Part shown: piece after piece, positions 24,837 through 32,928 of the stretch
Numbering within the stretch: the first letter of the stretch is position 1
Layout: each line of letters opens with the position of its first letter
Source: Prevotella sp. E15-22
GTDB lineage: Bacteria; Bacteroidota; Bacteroidia; Bacteroidales; Bacteroidaceae
Length of the DNA: 64,000 bases
NCBI RefSeq assembly: GCF_023204875.1
Contig: NZ_CP096247.1
Location: forward strand, 2,604,001 to 2,668,000
Direction of reading: 5' to 3'
Made by a program: the position numbers and the translations under genes
The notes under the pieces: generated by a model
What the model saw: only the letters and a program-made list of their open reading frames with translations
Database searches by the model: none
Told to the model about the DNA's origin: nothing

Positions 24837-24877
24837 ACAAAGGTCAGAATCTTTTGAATTCTGACCTTTGTTTTTTA
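24837..24877. terminator. Hairpin between higBA and the acyl-CoA synthetase gene
   Basis: A perfect 14-bp stem, ACAAAGGTCAGAAT (24837-24850) with its complement (24858-24871), and a T-run on the plus strand. The synthetase stop codon lies inside this T-run. It probably ends the synthetase transcript on the minus strand, although the T-run is on the other side. Confidence 0.6.
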
Positions 24878-26956
24878 TTTTTCTACCAATATTCTGGCAT
24901 CCACGGCGATGATGTCGTCGCCACAGGCCAGCAGGGGGTTGATGTCCATCTCCTTGATTTCTGTGGCGAAGCGCAGGAGCGTGGAGAGGCGAACGATGAT
25001 GTCGGCATATTTGCGCTCGTTGATGCCACGCTGCCCTCGCATACCTTTTAATATTTTATAGCCACGCAGGGAGCGAATCATGGAATAGGCCTCCTCGTAG
25101 GACAGCGGTGCCAAGCCAGACGACACATCCTTCAGCACCTCAACGAAGATGCCACCAAGTCCGCAGAGTACCACATGGCCAAAACGGGGCTCGTATTTGG
25201 CACCAATGAAGAGTTCCGTGCCCTTGATCATCTTCTGAACCATCACAGCCGTGGCATCAGGAATCTGCATCATACGGTCGAACTCGGCCAAGAGCACTTG
25301 CTGAGAGTGTATGTTCAGCGTCACGCCACCCACATCGCTCTTATGCACAGGACCAACGACCTTGACCACCACAGGATAGCCCACACGCTCGGCAAAGGCC
25401 ACGATCTCGTCCTTATTGTCACTCACAAACTCAGGCACGGTGGGAATGCCGGCAGCTAAAAGGAGGGCATTTACTTTCTCTGGAACAATATAACCATTCT
25501 CTTCTATGCCATCGATAATTCGTCTTATCTGCGGCACGTCCACCCCATTCACCACCACGTTCTGCTCGGCAGGAGCAGGGGTCTTCATGATCTGGGTGAG
25601 GGCCGTGGCCAGTGTCACCTCGTCAGAGAAGTTCACATGACCATGCTTCAAGAACTCCTGCACCTCAGGACCAGCAGTGTTCACACTGGGCAACACAGGG
25701 AAAATAGGCTTTTTACACTCCAGGATCTTCTTGTGCAGCACATCGTAGGCGGAATAGAGTTGCACCAGGCCTGGCGTACCAAAGATCACCATGATGGCAT
25801 CTATCTGGTCGAACCGCTTCTCGCAATAGTCGATGGCGATGGCCAGGTGCTCTGGCGTTCCTGTGGCAAGGATATCGATGGGGTTAGCCACTGACGAGCC
25901 AGGATAGAGTTGCGCCTTCAACTCGTCGGCCACAGGACCAGAAAGGGGAGGCACCTGCATGCCGCCTTTCGACAGGGCATCGGTGAGCATCACGCCAGGA
26001 CCGCCGGCGTGGGTGATAATAGCGAACGACCCTCCCCCAAGCCCTCTCTGCATGGAGGACTTGGGGAGAGTCATGAAAATACATCCTACAGTAGTCAGTT
26101 CCTCACGACTGAAACAGCGCACGATGCCGGCCTTACGAAACAGGGCCTCAACAGCAGAGTCGCTACTGGCGATGGCACCCGTATGACTGCTGGCCGCACG
26201 ACTGCCTGCCTGCGATGAGCCTGCCTTGATGGCGGCGATGCGACAGCCCTTCTTGATCAAAGATGTGGCGTGATACAACAGTTTATCGGGGTCGGCAATA
26301 TTCTCGATATACAGCAACTTCACCAGCGAGTCGCGCTCAGCATCGAAATGCTCGTCCATATACTCCAGCACGGTCTCGATGCCGTTCTGCTTGCCATTGC
26401 CGATTGACCACACGCTGTTGAACTGGAGTCCCTTGCTCACGGCACTCTCGAGGATGAAAACGGCCGTAGCGCCAGAGCCGCTGATGAAGTCGGCCCCCTT
26501 GGGATTCAGATGGGGAATAGGCTTGGTGAAGACAGAATGGTGCCAGCGGTTGAGCAGGCCGATGCAGTTGGGACCTATCAGGGCACAGCCATACTGATCG
26601 CAGGTGTCGAGGATGCGCTGCTCGAGGAGGGCCCCCTCGTGGGTCTCCTCGCTGAAGCCGGCAGATATAATAATGAACGCGCGAACGTTTTTCTCCTTGG
26701 TCAGATACTCTACATAGTCAGGACAGAACTTGGCAGCCACCACCAGGATGGCCAGGTCCGTGGGCGGCAGTTCCTTGGCATCGTGGAAGGCCTTGATGCC
26801 CTGCACCTCGTCCTCTTTGGGATTCACAATACGCAGGGTGCCCTCATAACCACCACTCAACAGATTACGCACCACGGCACCGCCTGGTTTATGTACATTA
26901 TTCGAGCCGCCAATGACGACAATGCTCTCTGGTTGCAGAAGTTGCTTGTTAATCAT
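24875..26956 (-). CDS. ADP-forming acyl-CoA synthetase (fused alpha and beta parts)
   Basis: 693 residues. It converts an acyl-CoA, ADP and phosphate to the free acid, CoA and ATP. The N-terminal part is a CoA-binding Rossmann domain (VVIGGSNNVHKPGGAVVRNL), then succinyl-CoA-ligase-like domains with the phosphorylated His in SSHTGAIASSD. The C-terminal part is ATP-grasp (YPVVVKVVGPVHKSDVGGVTLN; ELFIGAKYEPRFGHVVLCGLGG). An 11-12 residue insert (SSMQRGLGGGS) encoded by a palindromic repeat lies before IITHAGGPGVM. The start at 26956 matches the family. With IorA and PaaK it fits energy capture from arylacetyl-CoA. Confidence 0.9.
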   Translation of the reverse strand: MINKQLLQPESIVVIGGSNNVHKPGGAVVRNLLSGGYEGTLRIVNPKEDEVQGIKAFHDAKELPPTDLAILVVAAKFCPDYVEYLTKEKNVRAFIIISAGFSEETHEGALLEQRILDTCDQYGCALIGPNCIGLLNRWHHSVFTKPIPHLNPKGADFISGSGATAVFILESAVSKGLQFNSVWSIGNGKQNGIETVLEYMDEHFDAERDSLVKLLYIENIADPDKLLYHATSLIKKGCRIAAIKAGSSQAGSRAASSHTGAIASSDSAVEALFRKAGIVRCFSREELTTVGCIFMTLPKSSMQRGLGGGSFAIITHAGGPGVMLTDALSKGGMQVPPLSGPVADELKAQLYPGSSVANPIDILATGTPEHLAIAIDYCEKRFDQIDAIMVIFGTPGLVQLYSAYDVLHKKILECKKPIFPVLPSVNTAGPEVQEFLKHGHVNFSDEVTLATALTQIMKTPAPAEQNVVVNGVDVPQIRRIIDGIEENGYIVPEKVNALLLAAGIPTVPEFVSDNKDEIVAFAERVGYPVVVKVVGPVHKSDVGGVTLNIHSQQVLLAEFDRMMQIPDATAVMVQKMIKGTELFIGAKYEPRFGHVVLCGLGGIFVEVLKDVSSGLAPLSYEEAYSMIRSLRGYKILKGMRGQRGINERKYADIIVRLSTLLRFATEIKEMDINPLLACGDDIIAVDARILVEK
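26031..26071. repeat. Palindromic repeat inserted in the acyl-CoA synthetase gene
   Basis: CCCCCAAGCCCTC and GGAGGACTTGGGG form an inverted repeat around TCTGCAT. It is read in frame as a Gly/Ser-rich insert in an otherwise conserved region. It looks like a REP-type element accommodated in the coding sequence. Confidence 0.6.
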
Positions 26957-26976
26957 AGATATCAAGTATTTTGATG

Positions 26977-26984
26977 CAAAAATA
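26977..26984 (-). promoter_or_regulatory. -7 promoter box for the acyl-CoA synthetase gene
   Basis: Minus-strand TATTTTTG, 20 bp before the ATG at 26956. Confidence 0.55.
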
Positions 26985-27048
26985 ATACAATTTAGGTAAA
27001 AGACAAAAAGTTTCAAGAGTAATTTTTGGCCGTCCGTGAATTATATTG

Positions 27049-27056
27049 TACTTTTG
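27049..27056 (+). promoter_or_regulatory. -7 promoter box for the paaK-paaK-ACT operon
   Basis: TACTTTTG with TTTTGG at 27024-27029 about 19 bp upstream. The ATG follows at 27083. Confidence 0.65.
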
Positions 27057-27082
27057 CACTACACAACCCTAAAACTCAAGAC

Positions 27083-28390
27083 ATGATTTGGAATCCTAAC
27101 AAAGAGTGCATGAGCCGCGACGAGATGAGCGCGCTACAAGGCAAACGCCTGCACAAGATTGTAGAGTATGTGTACCACAATGTTCCTTTCTATCGCAACA
27201 AGTTGCAAGAGATGGACATTCGTCCCGATGACATTCAAACCATCGAGGACATCACGAAACTGCCGTTTACCACCAAGCAAGACCTGCGCGATAACTATCC
27301 CTTCGGACTGCAGGCCGCCCCACAGAGTGAGATTATCCGTATACACGCCTCCAGCGGTACCACTGGTAAACCTACCATCGTGGGCTATACGCGCAAGGAT
27401 ATTGGTATATGGAGCGAGACGATGGCGCGCTGTCTGACAGCCTTTGGCGTGTCGCGCGATGATATCTTCTCGGTGGCCTATGGCTACGGACTGTTTACGG
27501 GCGGATTGGGTGCCCACTATGGTGTGGAGCACCTGGGTGCCAGCGTGATCCCAGCCGGCACAGGTAACACGGAGAAACACCTGAAGCTGATTCGCGACCT
27601 GGGCATCACTGGTATTGCCTGCACACCGTCGTACGCCCTCTATCTGGCCGAGACGATGGAGAAGCTGGGCATCAGCAAGGAGGATATCCGCCTGCGTATC
27701 GGTGCCTTTGGTGCTGAGCCCTGGACAGAGCAGATGCGCAAGGAGATTGAGGATAAGCTGGGACTGAAAGGCTATAACATCTACGGCCTGTCAGAGATTA
27801 TGGGTCCCAGCGTGAGCTACGAGTGTCAGATGCAGAACGGCTCACACATCAACGAGGACCACTTCTATCCTGAGATTATCAACCCCACCACCCTGGAGCC
27901 CCTGCCCATTGGACAGACGGGCGAGCTGGTGTTCACCACACTGACCAAGGAGGGTATGCCGCTGCTGCGCTATCGCACACGCGACCTCTGCTCACTGCTG
28001 CCTGGCACCTGCGACTGCGGTCGTACCAACGTGCGCATGGGTCGCATCCAGGGTCGAAGCGACGACATGCTCATCATCCGTGGTATCAACGTGTTCCCAT
28101 CGCAGGTGGAGAGTGTTATCCTGTCGCTGCCTGAGTTTGCACCACGCTACATGCTGATTGTGGACCGTGAGAAGAACCTGGACACCCTACTCGTTCAGGC
28201 TGAGTTGCGCCAGGAGGTATTCACTTCTACCTTCGACACGCCTGCTGCCGTGGATGCCCTGGAGAAGAAGTTGGCCGCCAAGTTGAAGAGCGTGCTCAGC
28301 ATTGCTGCCAAGGTACAACTCAAGGCGCCTGGCACCATTGAGCGCAGTCAGGGTAAGAGTGCACACGTGATAGATAACCGAAAACTATAA
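27083..28390 (+). CDS. paaK: Phenylacetate-CoA ligase family enzyme, first copy
   Basis: 435 residues of the adenylate-forming family. It shows the ATP loop SSGTTGKPTIVGY, an aromatic-rich YGYGLFTGGLG, YGLSEIMGPSV, and RDLCSLLPGTCDCGR followed by GRSDDMLIIRGINVFPSQVE. PaaK makes arylacetyl-CoA from the acid, CoA and ATP. In fermenting Bacteroidales it accompanies IorAB. The start at 27083 (MIWNPNKECMSRDEM) is the family start. It is followed after 9 bp by a second, diverged paralogue; having two in tandem suggests two substrates, such as phenylacetate and indoleacetate. Confidence 0.9.
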   Translation: MIWNPNKECMSRDEMSALQGKRLHKIVEYVYHNVPFYRNKLQEMDIRPDDIQTIEDITKLPFTTKQDLRDNYPFGLQAAPQSEIIRIHASSGTTGKPTIVGYTRKDIGIWSETMARCLTAFGVSRDDIFSVAYGYGLFTGGLGAHYGVEHLGASVIPAGTGNTEKHLKLIRDLGITGIACTPSYALYLAETMEKLGISKEDIRLRIGAFGAEPWTEQMRKEIEDKLGLKGYNIYGLSEIMGPSVSYECQMQNGSHINEDHFYPEIINPTTLEPLPIGQTGELVFTTLTKEGMPLLRYRTRDLCSLLPGTCDCGRTNVRMGRIQGRSDDMLIIRGINVFPSQVESVILSLPEFAPRYMLIVDREKNLDTLLVQAELRQEVFTSTFDTPAAVDALEKKLAAKLKSVLSIAAKVQLKAPGTIERSQGKSAHVIDNRKL

Positions 28391-28399
28391 TATTCAGCA

Positions 28400-29716
28400 A
28401 TGAACAACAAAAGCCATTATTTTAACCCTGAACGCGAGACCATGACGCGCGAACAGATTGAGGCGTACCAGCTGGAGCGACTCAAAGAGACTGTTAGCCA
28501 CTGCATGAACAACGCGTTCTACCAGAAGAAATTCAAGGAGGCTGGCATCACGCCCGACGACATCCAGACACTGGCCGACGTACGCAAGCTGCCCTTCACC
28601 ACGAAGGCTGACCTGCGCGACACATACCCCTTCGGCATGAGTTGCGTGCCCTTAAAAGACTGTGTGCGCCTGCACTCATCATCGGGCACCACGGGTAACC
28701 CCACTGTGATCCTGCACACCAAGAAGGACCTGGACGAATGGGCCAACCAGGTGGCTCGTAACCTGTGGATGGTGGGACTGCGTCCTGACGATGTGTTCCA
28801 GAACTCATCGGGCTACGGCATGTTCACTGGCGGACTGGGGTTCCAGTATGGTGCCGAGAAGTTGGGCATGCTCACCGTACCTGCAGCAGCAGGTAACTCG
28901 CTGCGACAGATTAAGTTCATCAAGGACTTTGGCACCACAGCCATCCACGCCGTGCCCTCATACGTCACCCGACTCTATGAGGTGATGCAGGAACAGGGCG
29001 TTGACCCTCGGCGCGACACCAAACTGAAGGTGCTGGCCATCGGCGCCGAGCCTCACTCGGAGGAGCAGCGCAAGCGCATCGAGGACATGATGGGCGTGAA
29101 GGCCTACAACTCGTTTGGCATGAGTGAGATGTGCGGTCCTGGCGTGGGCTTCGAATGCCCTGAGCAGAACGGTCTGCACTTCTGGGAGGATTATTATATC
29201 GTGGAGATTGTTGACCCTGAGACCTTGGAACCTGTGCCCGACGGCGAGATTGGCGAGTTGGTGCTCACCACACTGTGTCGTGAGGCCATGCCGCTGCTGC
29301 GCTATCGCACACGCGACTTGACGCGCGTATTGGGACGCAGTTGTCCCTGCGGACGAAACCATATGCGCCTGGACCGTATGCGTGGCCGCTCAGATGACAT
29401 GATGGTGCTCAGAGGCGTCAATATCTTCCCCATCCAGATTGAGAAGATCCTGATGCAGTTCAAGGAGTTGGGCAACAACTACCTGATCACGCTGACCACC
29501 GACGAGGACAACGACAACATGACCGTTGAGGTGGAGCTGGCCGAGATGTTTACCGACGACTATGGCCGTCTGCAGCAACTCAGCAAGGACATCACCCGTG
29601 CCCTGAAGGACGAGATCCTGCTGACGCCCCGTGTAAAGCTGGTGCCTCGTGGCACACTGCCTGTGAGCGAGGGCAAGGCCGTGCGCGTGGTTGACAAGCG
29701 TAAGGTGTATCAATAA
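28400..29716 (+). CDS. paaK: Phenylacetate-CoA ligase family enzyme, second copy
   Basis: A 438-residue paralogue of the preceding gene, with SSGTTGNPTVILHT, SGYGMFTGGLGFQYG, FGMSEMCGPGVGFEC and RGRSDDMMVLRGVNIFPIQIE. The cysteines of the CPCGRNHMR stretch are kept. It lies 9 bp after the first copy and 46 bp before the ACT gene, all in one direction. The two copies differ over most of their length, so the duplication is old. Confidence 0.9.
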   Translation: MNNKSHYFNPERETMTREQIEAYQLERLKETVSHCMNNAFYQKKFKEAGITPDDIQTLADVRKLPFTTKADLRDTYPFGMSCVPLKDCVRLHSSSGTTGNPTVILHTKKDLDEWANQVARNLWMVGLRPDDVFQNSSGYGMFTGGLGFQYGAEKLGMLTVPAAAGNSLRQIKFIKDFGTTAIHAVPSYVTRLYEVMQEQGVDPRRDTKLKVLAIGAEPHSEEQRKRIEDMMGVKAYNSFGMSEMCGPGVGFECPEQNGLHFWEDYYIVEIVDPETLEPVPDGEIGELVLTTLCREAMPLLRYRTRDLTRVLGRSCPCGRNHMRLDRMRGRSDDMMVLRGVNIFPIQIEKILMQFKELGNNYLITLTTDEDNDNMTVEVELAEMFTDDYGRLQQLSKDITRALKDEILLTPRVKLVPRGTLPVSEGKAVRVVDKRKVYQ

Positions 29717-29762
29717 AACTGTGATAACAAGACAACGTAACAACAACAAAAATCGACATATT

Positions 29763-30191
29763 ATGACAATCCATCAACTTTCCATTTTCATTGAGAACCG
29801 CTCGGGCACTCTGATCAAGGTTCTTGAAGTACTGAAAGAGGCTAAGATCCAGATCGTTGCCTCGACCATTGCCGACACGGCAGAGTATGGCATCTACCGG
29901 CTCATCTGCAGTGAGCCACTGCGTGCCTACGACGAGTTGAAGAAGGCTGGCGTGGCTGTGGCACTGAGTGATGTGCTGGCACTGGAACTGGACGACGAGC
30001 CTGGACGTGCTGCCGACGCCGTGAAGATATTCAGTGATGCTGGCATCAGCATTGCCTATATGTATACCTTCCTACTTGGCGGCAAGGGTATTCTGGTGTT
30101 CCGCACGGACAACAGGGAGAAGGCACGCGAGGCTATTATCCTGAACAAACTGAAGTTCATTGCCGAGCAGGACCTCAGTAAGTTGGTGTAA
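29763..30191 (+). CDS. ACT-domain regulatory protein
   Basis: 142 residues made of two ACT folds (MTIHQLSIFIENRSGTLIKV from residue 1; ALELDDEPGRAADAVKIFSD from about 76). Proteins like this are often encoded next to paaK and are thought to sense amino acids. It has no catalytic domain. The start at 29763 is preferred over an upstream in-frame ATG that overlaps paaK. Probably the last gene of the operon. Confidence 0.85.
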   Translation: MTIHQLSIFIENRSGTLIKVLEVLKEAKIQIVASTIADTAEYGIYRLICSEPLRAYDELKKAGVAVALSDVLALELDDEPGRAADAVKIFSDAGISIAYMYTFLLGGKGILVFRTDNREKAREAIILNKLKFIAEQDLSKLV

Positions 30192-30281
30192 GAGCATCTT
30201 TATACGTCCCGATTGTTTCTGTATATGTCTCACAATGCTGTTTTGAGACGTTTATGACTTGCTGACTCAGGGATTTATGCT

Positions 30282-30289
30282 TAACTTTG
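30282..30289 (+). promoter_or_regulatory. -7 promoter box for the GH115 gene
   Basis: TAACTTTG with TTG at 30259-30261 about 20 bp upstream; ATG at 30308. Confidence 0.6.
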
Positions 30290-30307
30290 CATAAATTTTA
30301 ATAAGTC

Positions 30308-32779
30308 ATGAACAAACTGAAAGCATTTCTGAGCATAGCACTTATGGCCGCAGCCTCACTCGGCATGCAGGCAGCAGATTCATTTGTCGACTTCAAGCAA
30401 GGCGACTGGGTACTTAACAACAACGGCAAGGTGACCATCTATGTCAGTCCGAACGAGGAACGTGGCGTGATGATTGCTGCCCAAAGTCTGCAGAACGACC
30501 TGAAGGCTGTTTGTGGTGCCGATGTGACCTTTGTCAAGGAGGCGAAGGATGCCACCATCGTTGTTGGCACACCCACCACCACGAAGGCCTATGCCAAGCA
30601 GTTGAAGGGCAAGACGGAGATGTATTTCATTGAGGCCAAGAACGGTCAGTTGAACATTGTGGGCAGCGACCGTCGCGGCGCCATCTATGGCATATATGAG
30701 CTAAGTCAGCAAATAGGCGTATCGCCCTGGTACTACTGGGCCGATACGCCTATTGACGTTCATCAGAGTCTTTACATCAAGAATGGTGTCTACACCGATG
30801 GGGAGCCTGCCGTGAAATGGCGCGGACTGTTCCTCAACGACGAGGCACCCTGTCTGACCTCCTGGGTGAAGAACACCTTTGGCACAGACTACGGCGACCA
30901 TCACTTCTATGCCAAGGTCTTCGAGCTGATTCTTCGCTTGAAAGGTAACCTGCTGTGGCCCGCCATGTGGGGATGGGCTTTCTATGCCGACGACCCAGAG
31001 AACTCGAAGGTGGCCGACGAGATGGGCGTGATTATCAGTACGAGTCACCACGAGCCCATGGCACGCAACCACCAGGAGTATGCACGTAACCGCCGCGAAT
31101 GGGGCGCCTGGAACTACCAGACAAACAAGGAGAAGCTGGACCGCTTCTTCCGCGAGGGTATTGAGCGCATGAAGGGTACCGAGGATATTGTGACCATTGC
31201 CATGCGTGGCGATGGCGACGAGGCCATGAGTGCCGAGGCCGACACAAAACTGCTGGAGAACATCGTGGAGAACCAGCGACGCATCATCAAAGAGGTGACG
31301 GGCCGTCCGGCCAAGGAGACACCTCAGGTGTGGGCGCTTTATAAAGAGGTGCTGGATTATTACGATAAGGGCATGCGCGTGCCCGACGACGTGTGCATCC
31401 TGCTGTGCGACGACAACTGGGGCAACGTGCGTCGTGTGCCCAACGAGAAAGAGCGTCAGCACAAAGGCGGCTGGGGACTGTACTACCACGTGGACTATGT
31501 GGGTGCTCCACGTAACACGAAGTGGCTCAACGTCACCCAGACACAGCAGATGTTTGAGCAGCTCTCACTGGCTTACGATTTCGGTATTCAGCAGATGTGG
31601 ATCCTGAACGTGGGCGACCTGAAGCCGATGGAGTATCCCATCCAGTTGTTCATGGACATGGCATGGGACCCCAAGACGCATACGCAACAGAATGTCATTG
31701 ACCATACCCGCCAGTTCTTTGCTGAGCAGTTGGGCGAGCAGTGGGCCAACGAGGCTGCTGCCATCTATAACCAGAACTGCCAGTATATGGCACGCGTAAC
31801 ACCTGAGATGCTGGACGCTCGTACCTACAACGTGGAGACGGGCGAATGGAAACAGGTGGCCGACGAATATCAACGTCTGGAGGCGCGCGCCTTGCGACTT
31901 TTCCTGACCTTGCCTGAGAGTCGTCACGACGTGTATAAGCAACTCATCCTGTTCCCTGTCCAGGCGGCTGCCAACCTCTACGACATGTATTATGCGCAGG
32001 CCATGAACCGCCATCTGGCAGGGCGCAAGAACCCCGATGCCAACATCTGGGCCGAGAAGGTGAAGGACTGCTTCAAGCGTGATTCGCTGCTCTGTCTGGC
32101 CTACAACAAAGAGATTGCCAACGGCAAGTGGAACGGCATGATGACACAGAAGCACATTGGCTACAGGAGTTGGAACGACAACTTCCGTCAGGACATGCTG
32201 CCTGCCACCACACAGGTGAAGGACACGGTCGTGGGCGGCTTCACATTCACTCATAGCAACGGCTTTGTGGCCATGGAGGCCGAGCATTACTTCGAGGCGA
32301 AGGCTGCTGAAGGCACTCAGTGGACGGTCTATCCCGACTTTGGCCGTACGCGCAGTGCCGTGGCACTGACTCCCTATTCGAAAGGCACGGGCGATGCCAG
32401 TCTGACGTATCAGTTCTCCCTGCCTGCCGATCATCCCAGTGAGGTGACGGTTCACGTAGTGGTGAAGTCGACACTCGACTTTATGAACCGTGGCGGCCAC
32501 GAATATACGGTTAGCCTGGACGGCAGCGAGTCGGCCACGGTGAACTTCAACAAGAATCTGGTGGACCGTCAGCCCTATATGTACAGTGAGTTCTATCCCA
32601 CCATCGCACGCCGTGTGGTAGAGAACAAGGTGACACTGCCCGTTGGCAAGGGCGACACCCACACGCTGACACTGCATCCCAAGCATGGCGGCATTGTGTT
32701 CGAGAAGATTATTGTTGACTTCGGAGGCTATAAGAACAGCTACCTGTTTGGCAATGAGTCGGATGTGCGCAGACAATGA
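30308..32779 (+). CDS. Secreted GH115 xylan alpha-glucuronidase
   Basis: 823 residues with a signal peptide (MNKLKAFLSIALMAAASLGM, cut near QAAD). The GH115 pattern is strong: GAIYGIYELSQQIGVSPWYYW, KWRGLFLNDEAPCLTSW, GNLLWPAMWGWAF, ISTSHHEPMARNHQEY and IAMRGDGDEAM. The family removes (4-O-methyl)glucuronic acid from xylan. The C-terminal ~150 residues form a beta-sandwich extension, as in known members. No SusC/D pair is adjacent. It stands 149 bp before a secreted multidomain cargo gene; the two may act on the same glycan, which is an inference. Confidence 0.93.
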   Translation: MNKLKAFLSIALMAAASLGMQAADSFVDFKQGDWVLNNNGKVTIYVSPNEERGVMIAAQSLQNDLKAVCGADVTFVKEAKDATIVVGTPTTTKAYAKQLKGKTEMYFIEAKNGQLNIVGSDRRGAIYGIYELSQQIGVSPWYYWADTPIDVHQSLYIKNGVYTDGEPAVKWRGLFLNDEAPCLTSWVKNTFGTDYGDHHFYAKVFELILRLKGNLLWPAMWGWAFYADDPENSKVADEMGVIISTSHHEPMARNHQEYARNRREWGAWNYQTNKEKLDRFFREGIERMKGTEDIVTIAMRGDGDEAMSAEADTKLLENIVENQRRIIKEVTGRPAKETPQVWALYKEVLDYYDKGMRVPDDVCILLCDDNWGNVRRVPNEKERQHKGGWGLYYHVDYVGAPRNTKWLNVTQTQQMFEQLSLAYDFGIQQMWILNVGDLKPMEYPIQLFMDMAWDPKTHTQQNVIDHTRQFFAEQLGEQWANEAAAIYNQNCQYMARVTPEMLDARTYNVETGEWKQVADEYQRLEARALRLFLTLPESRHDVYKQLILFPVQAAANLYDMYYAQAMNRHLAGRKNPDANIWAEKVKDCFKRDSLLCLAYNKEIANGKWNGMMTQKHIGYRSWNDNFRQDMLPATTQVKDTVVGGFTFTHSNGFVAMEAEHYFEAKAAEGTQWTVYPDFGRTRSAVALTPYSKGTGDASLTYQFSLPADHPSEVTVHVVVKSTLDFMNRGGHEYTVSLDGSESATVNFNKNLVDRQPYMYSEFYPTIARRVVENKVTLPVGKGDTHTLTLHPKHGGIVFEKIIVDFGGYKNSYLFGNESDVRRQ

Positions 32780-32875
32780 TGTACAAGAAAAATAGATAAA
32801 ACATTACTTTTTGATATCTTCCTATAGTTTTTGCTTCATTTCATGTGAAAAGGTTTTGAGAATGGAAAAAAGTTG

Positions 32876-32883
32876 TATCTTTG
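32876..32883 (+). promoter_or_regulatory. -7 promoter box for the large cargo gene
   Basis: TATCTTTG with a TTTTG near 32854-32858 upstream; ATG at 32929. Confidence 0.6.
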
Positions 32884-32928
32884 CAGCGAAATTTAAAACA
32901 AAACTCAAAACCTATAAACAAAAAAAAC

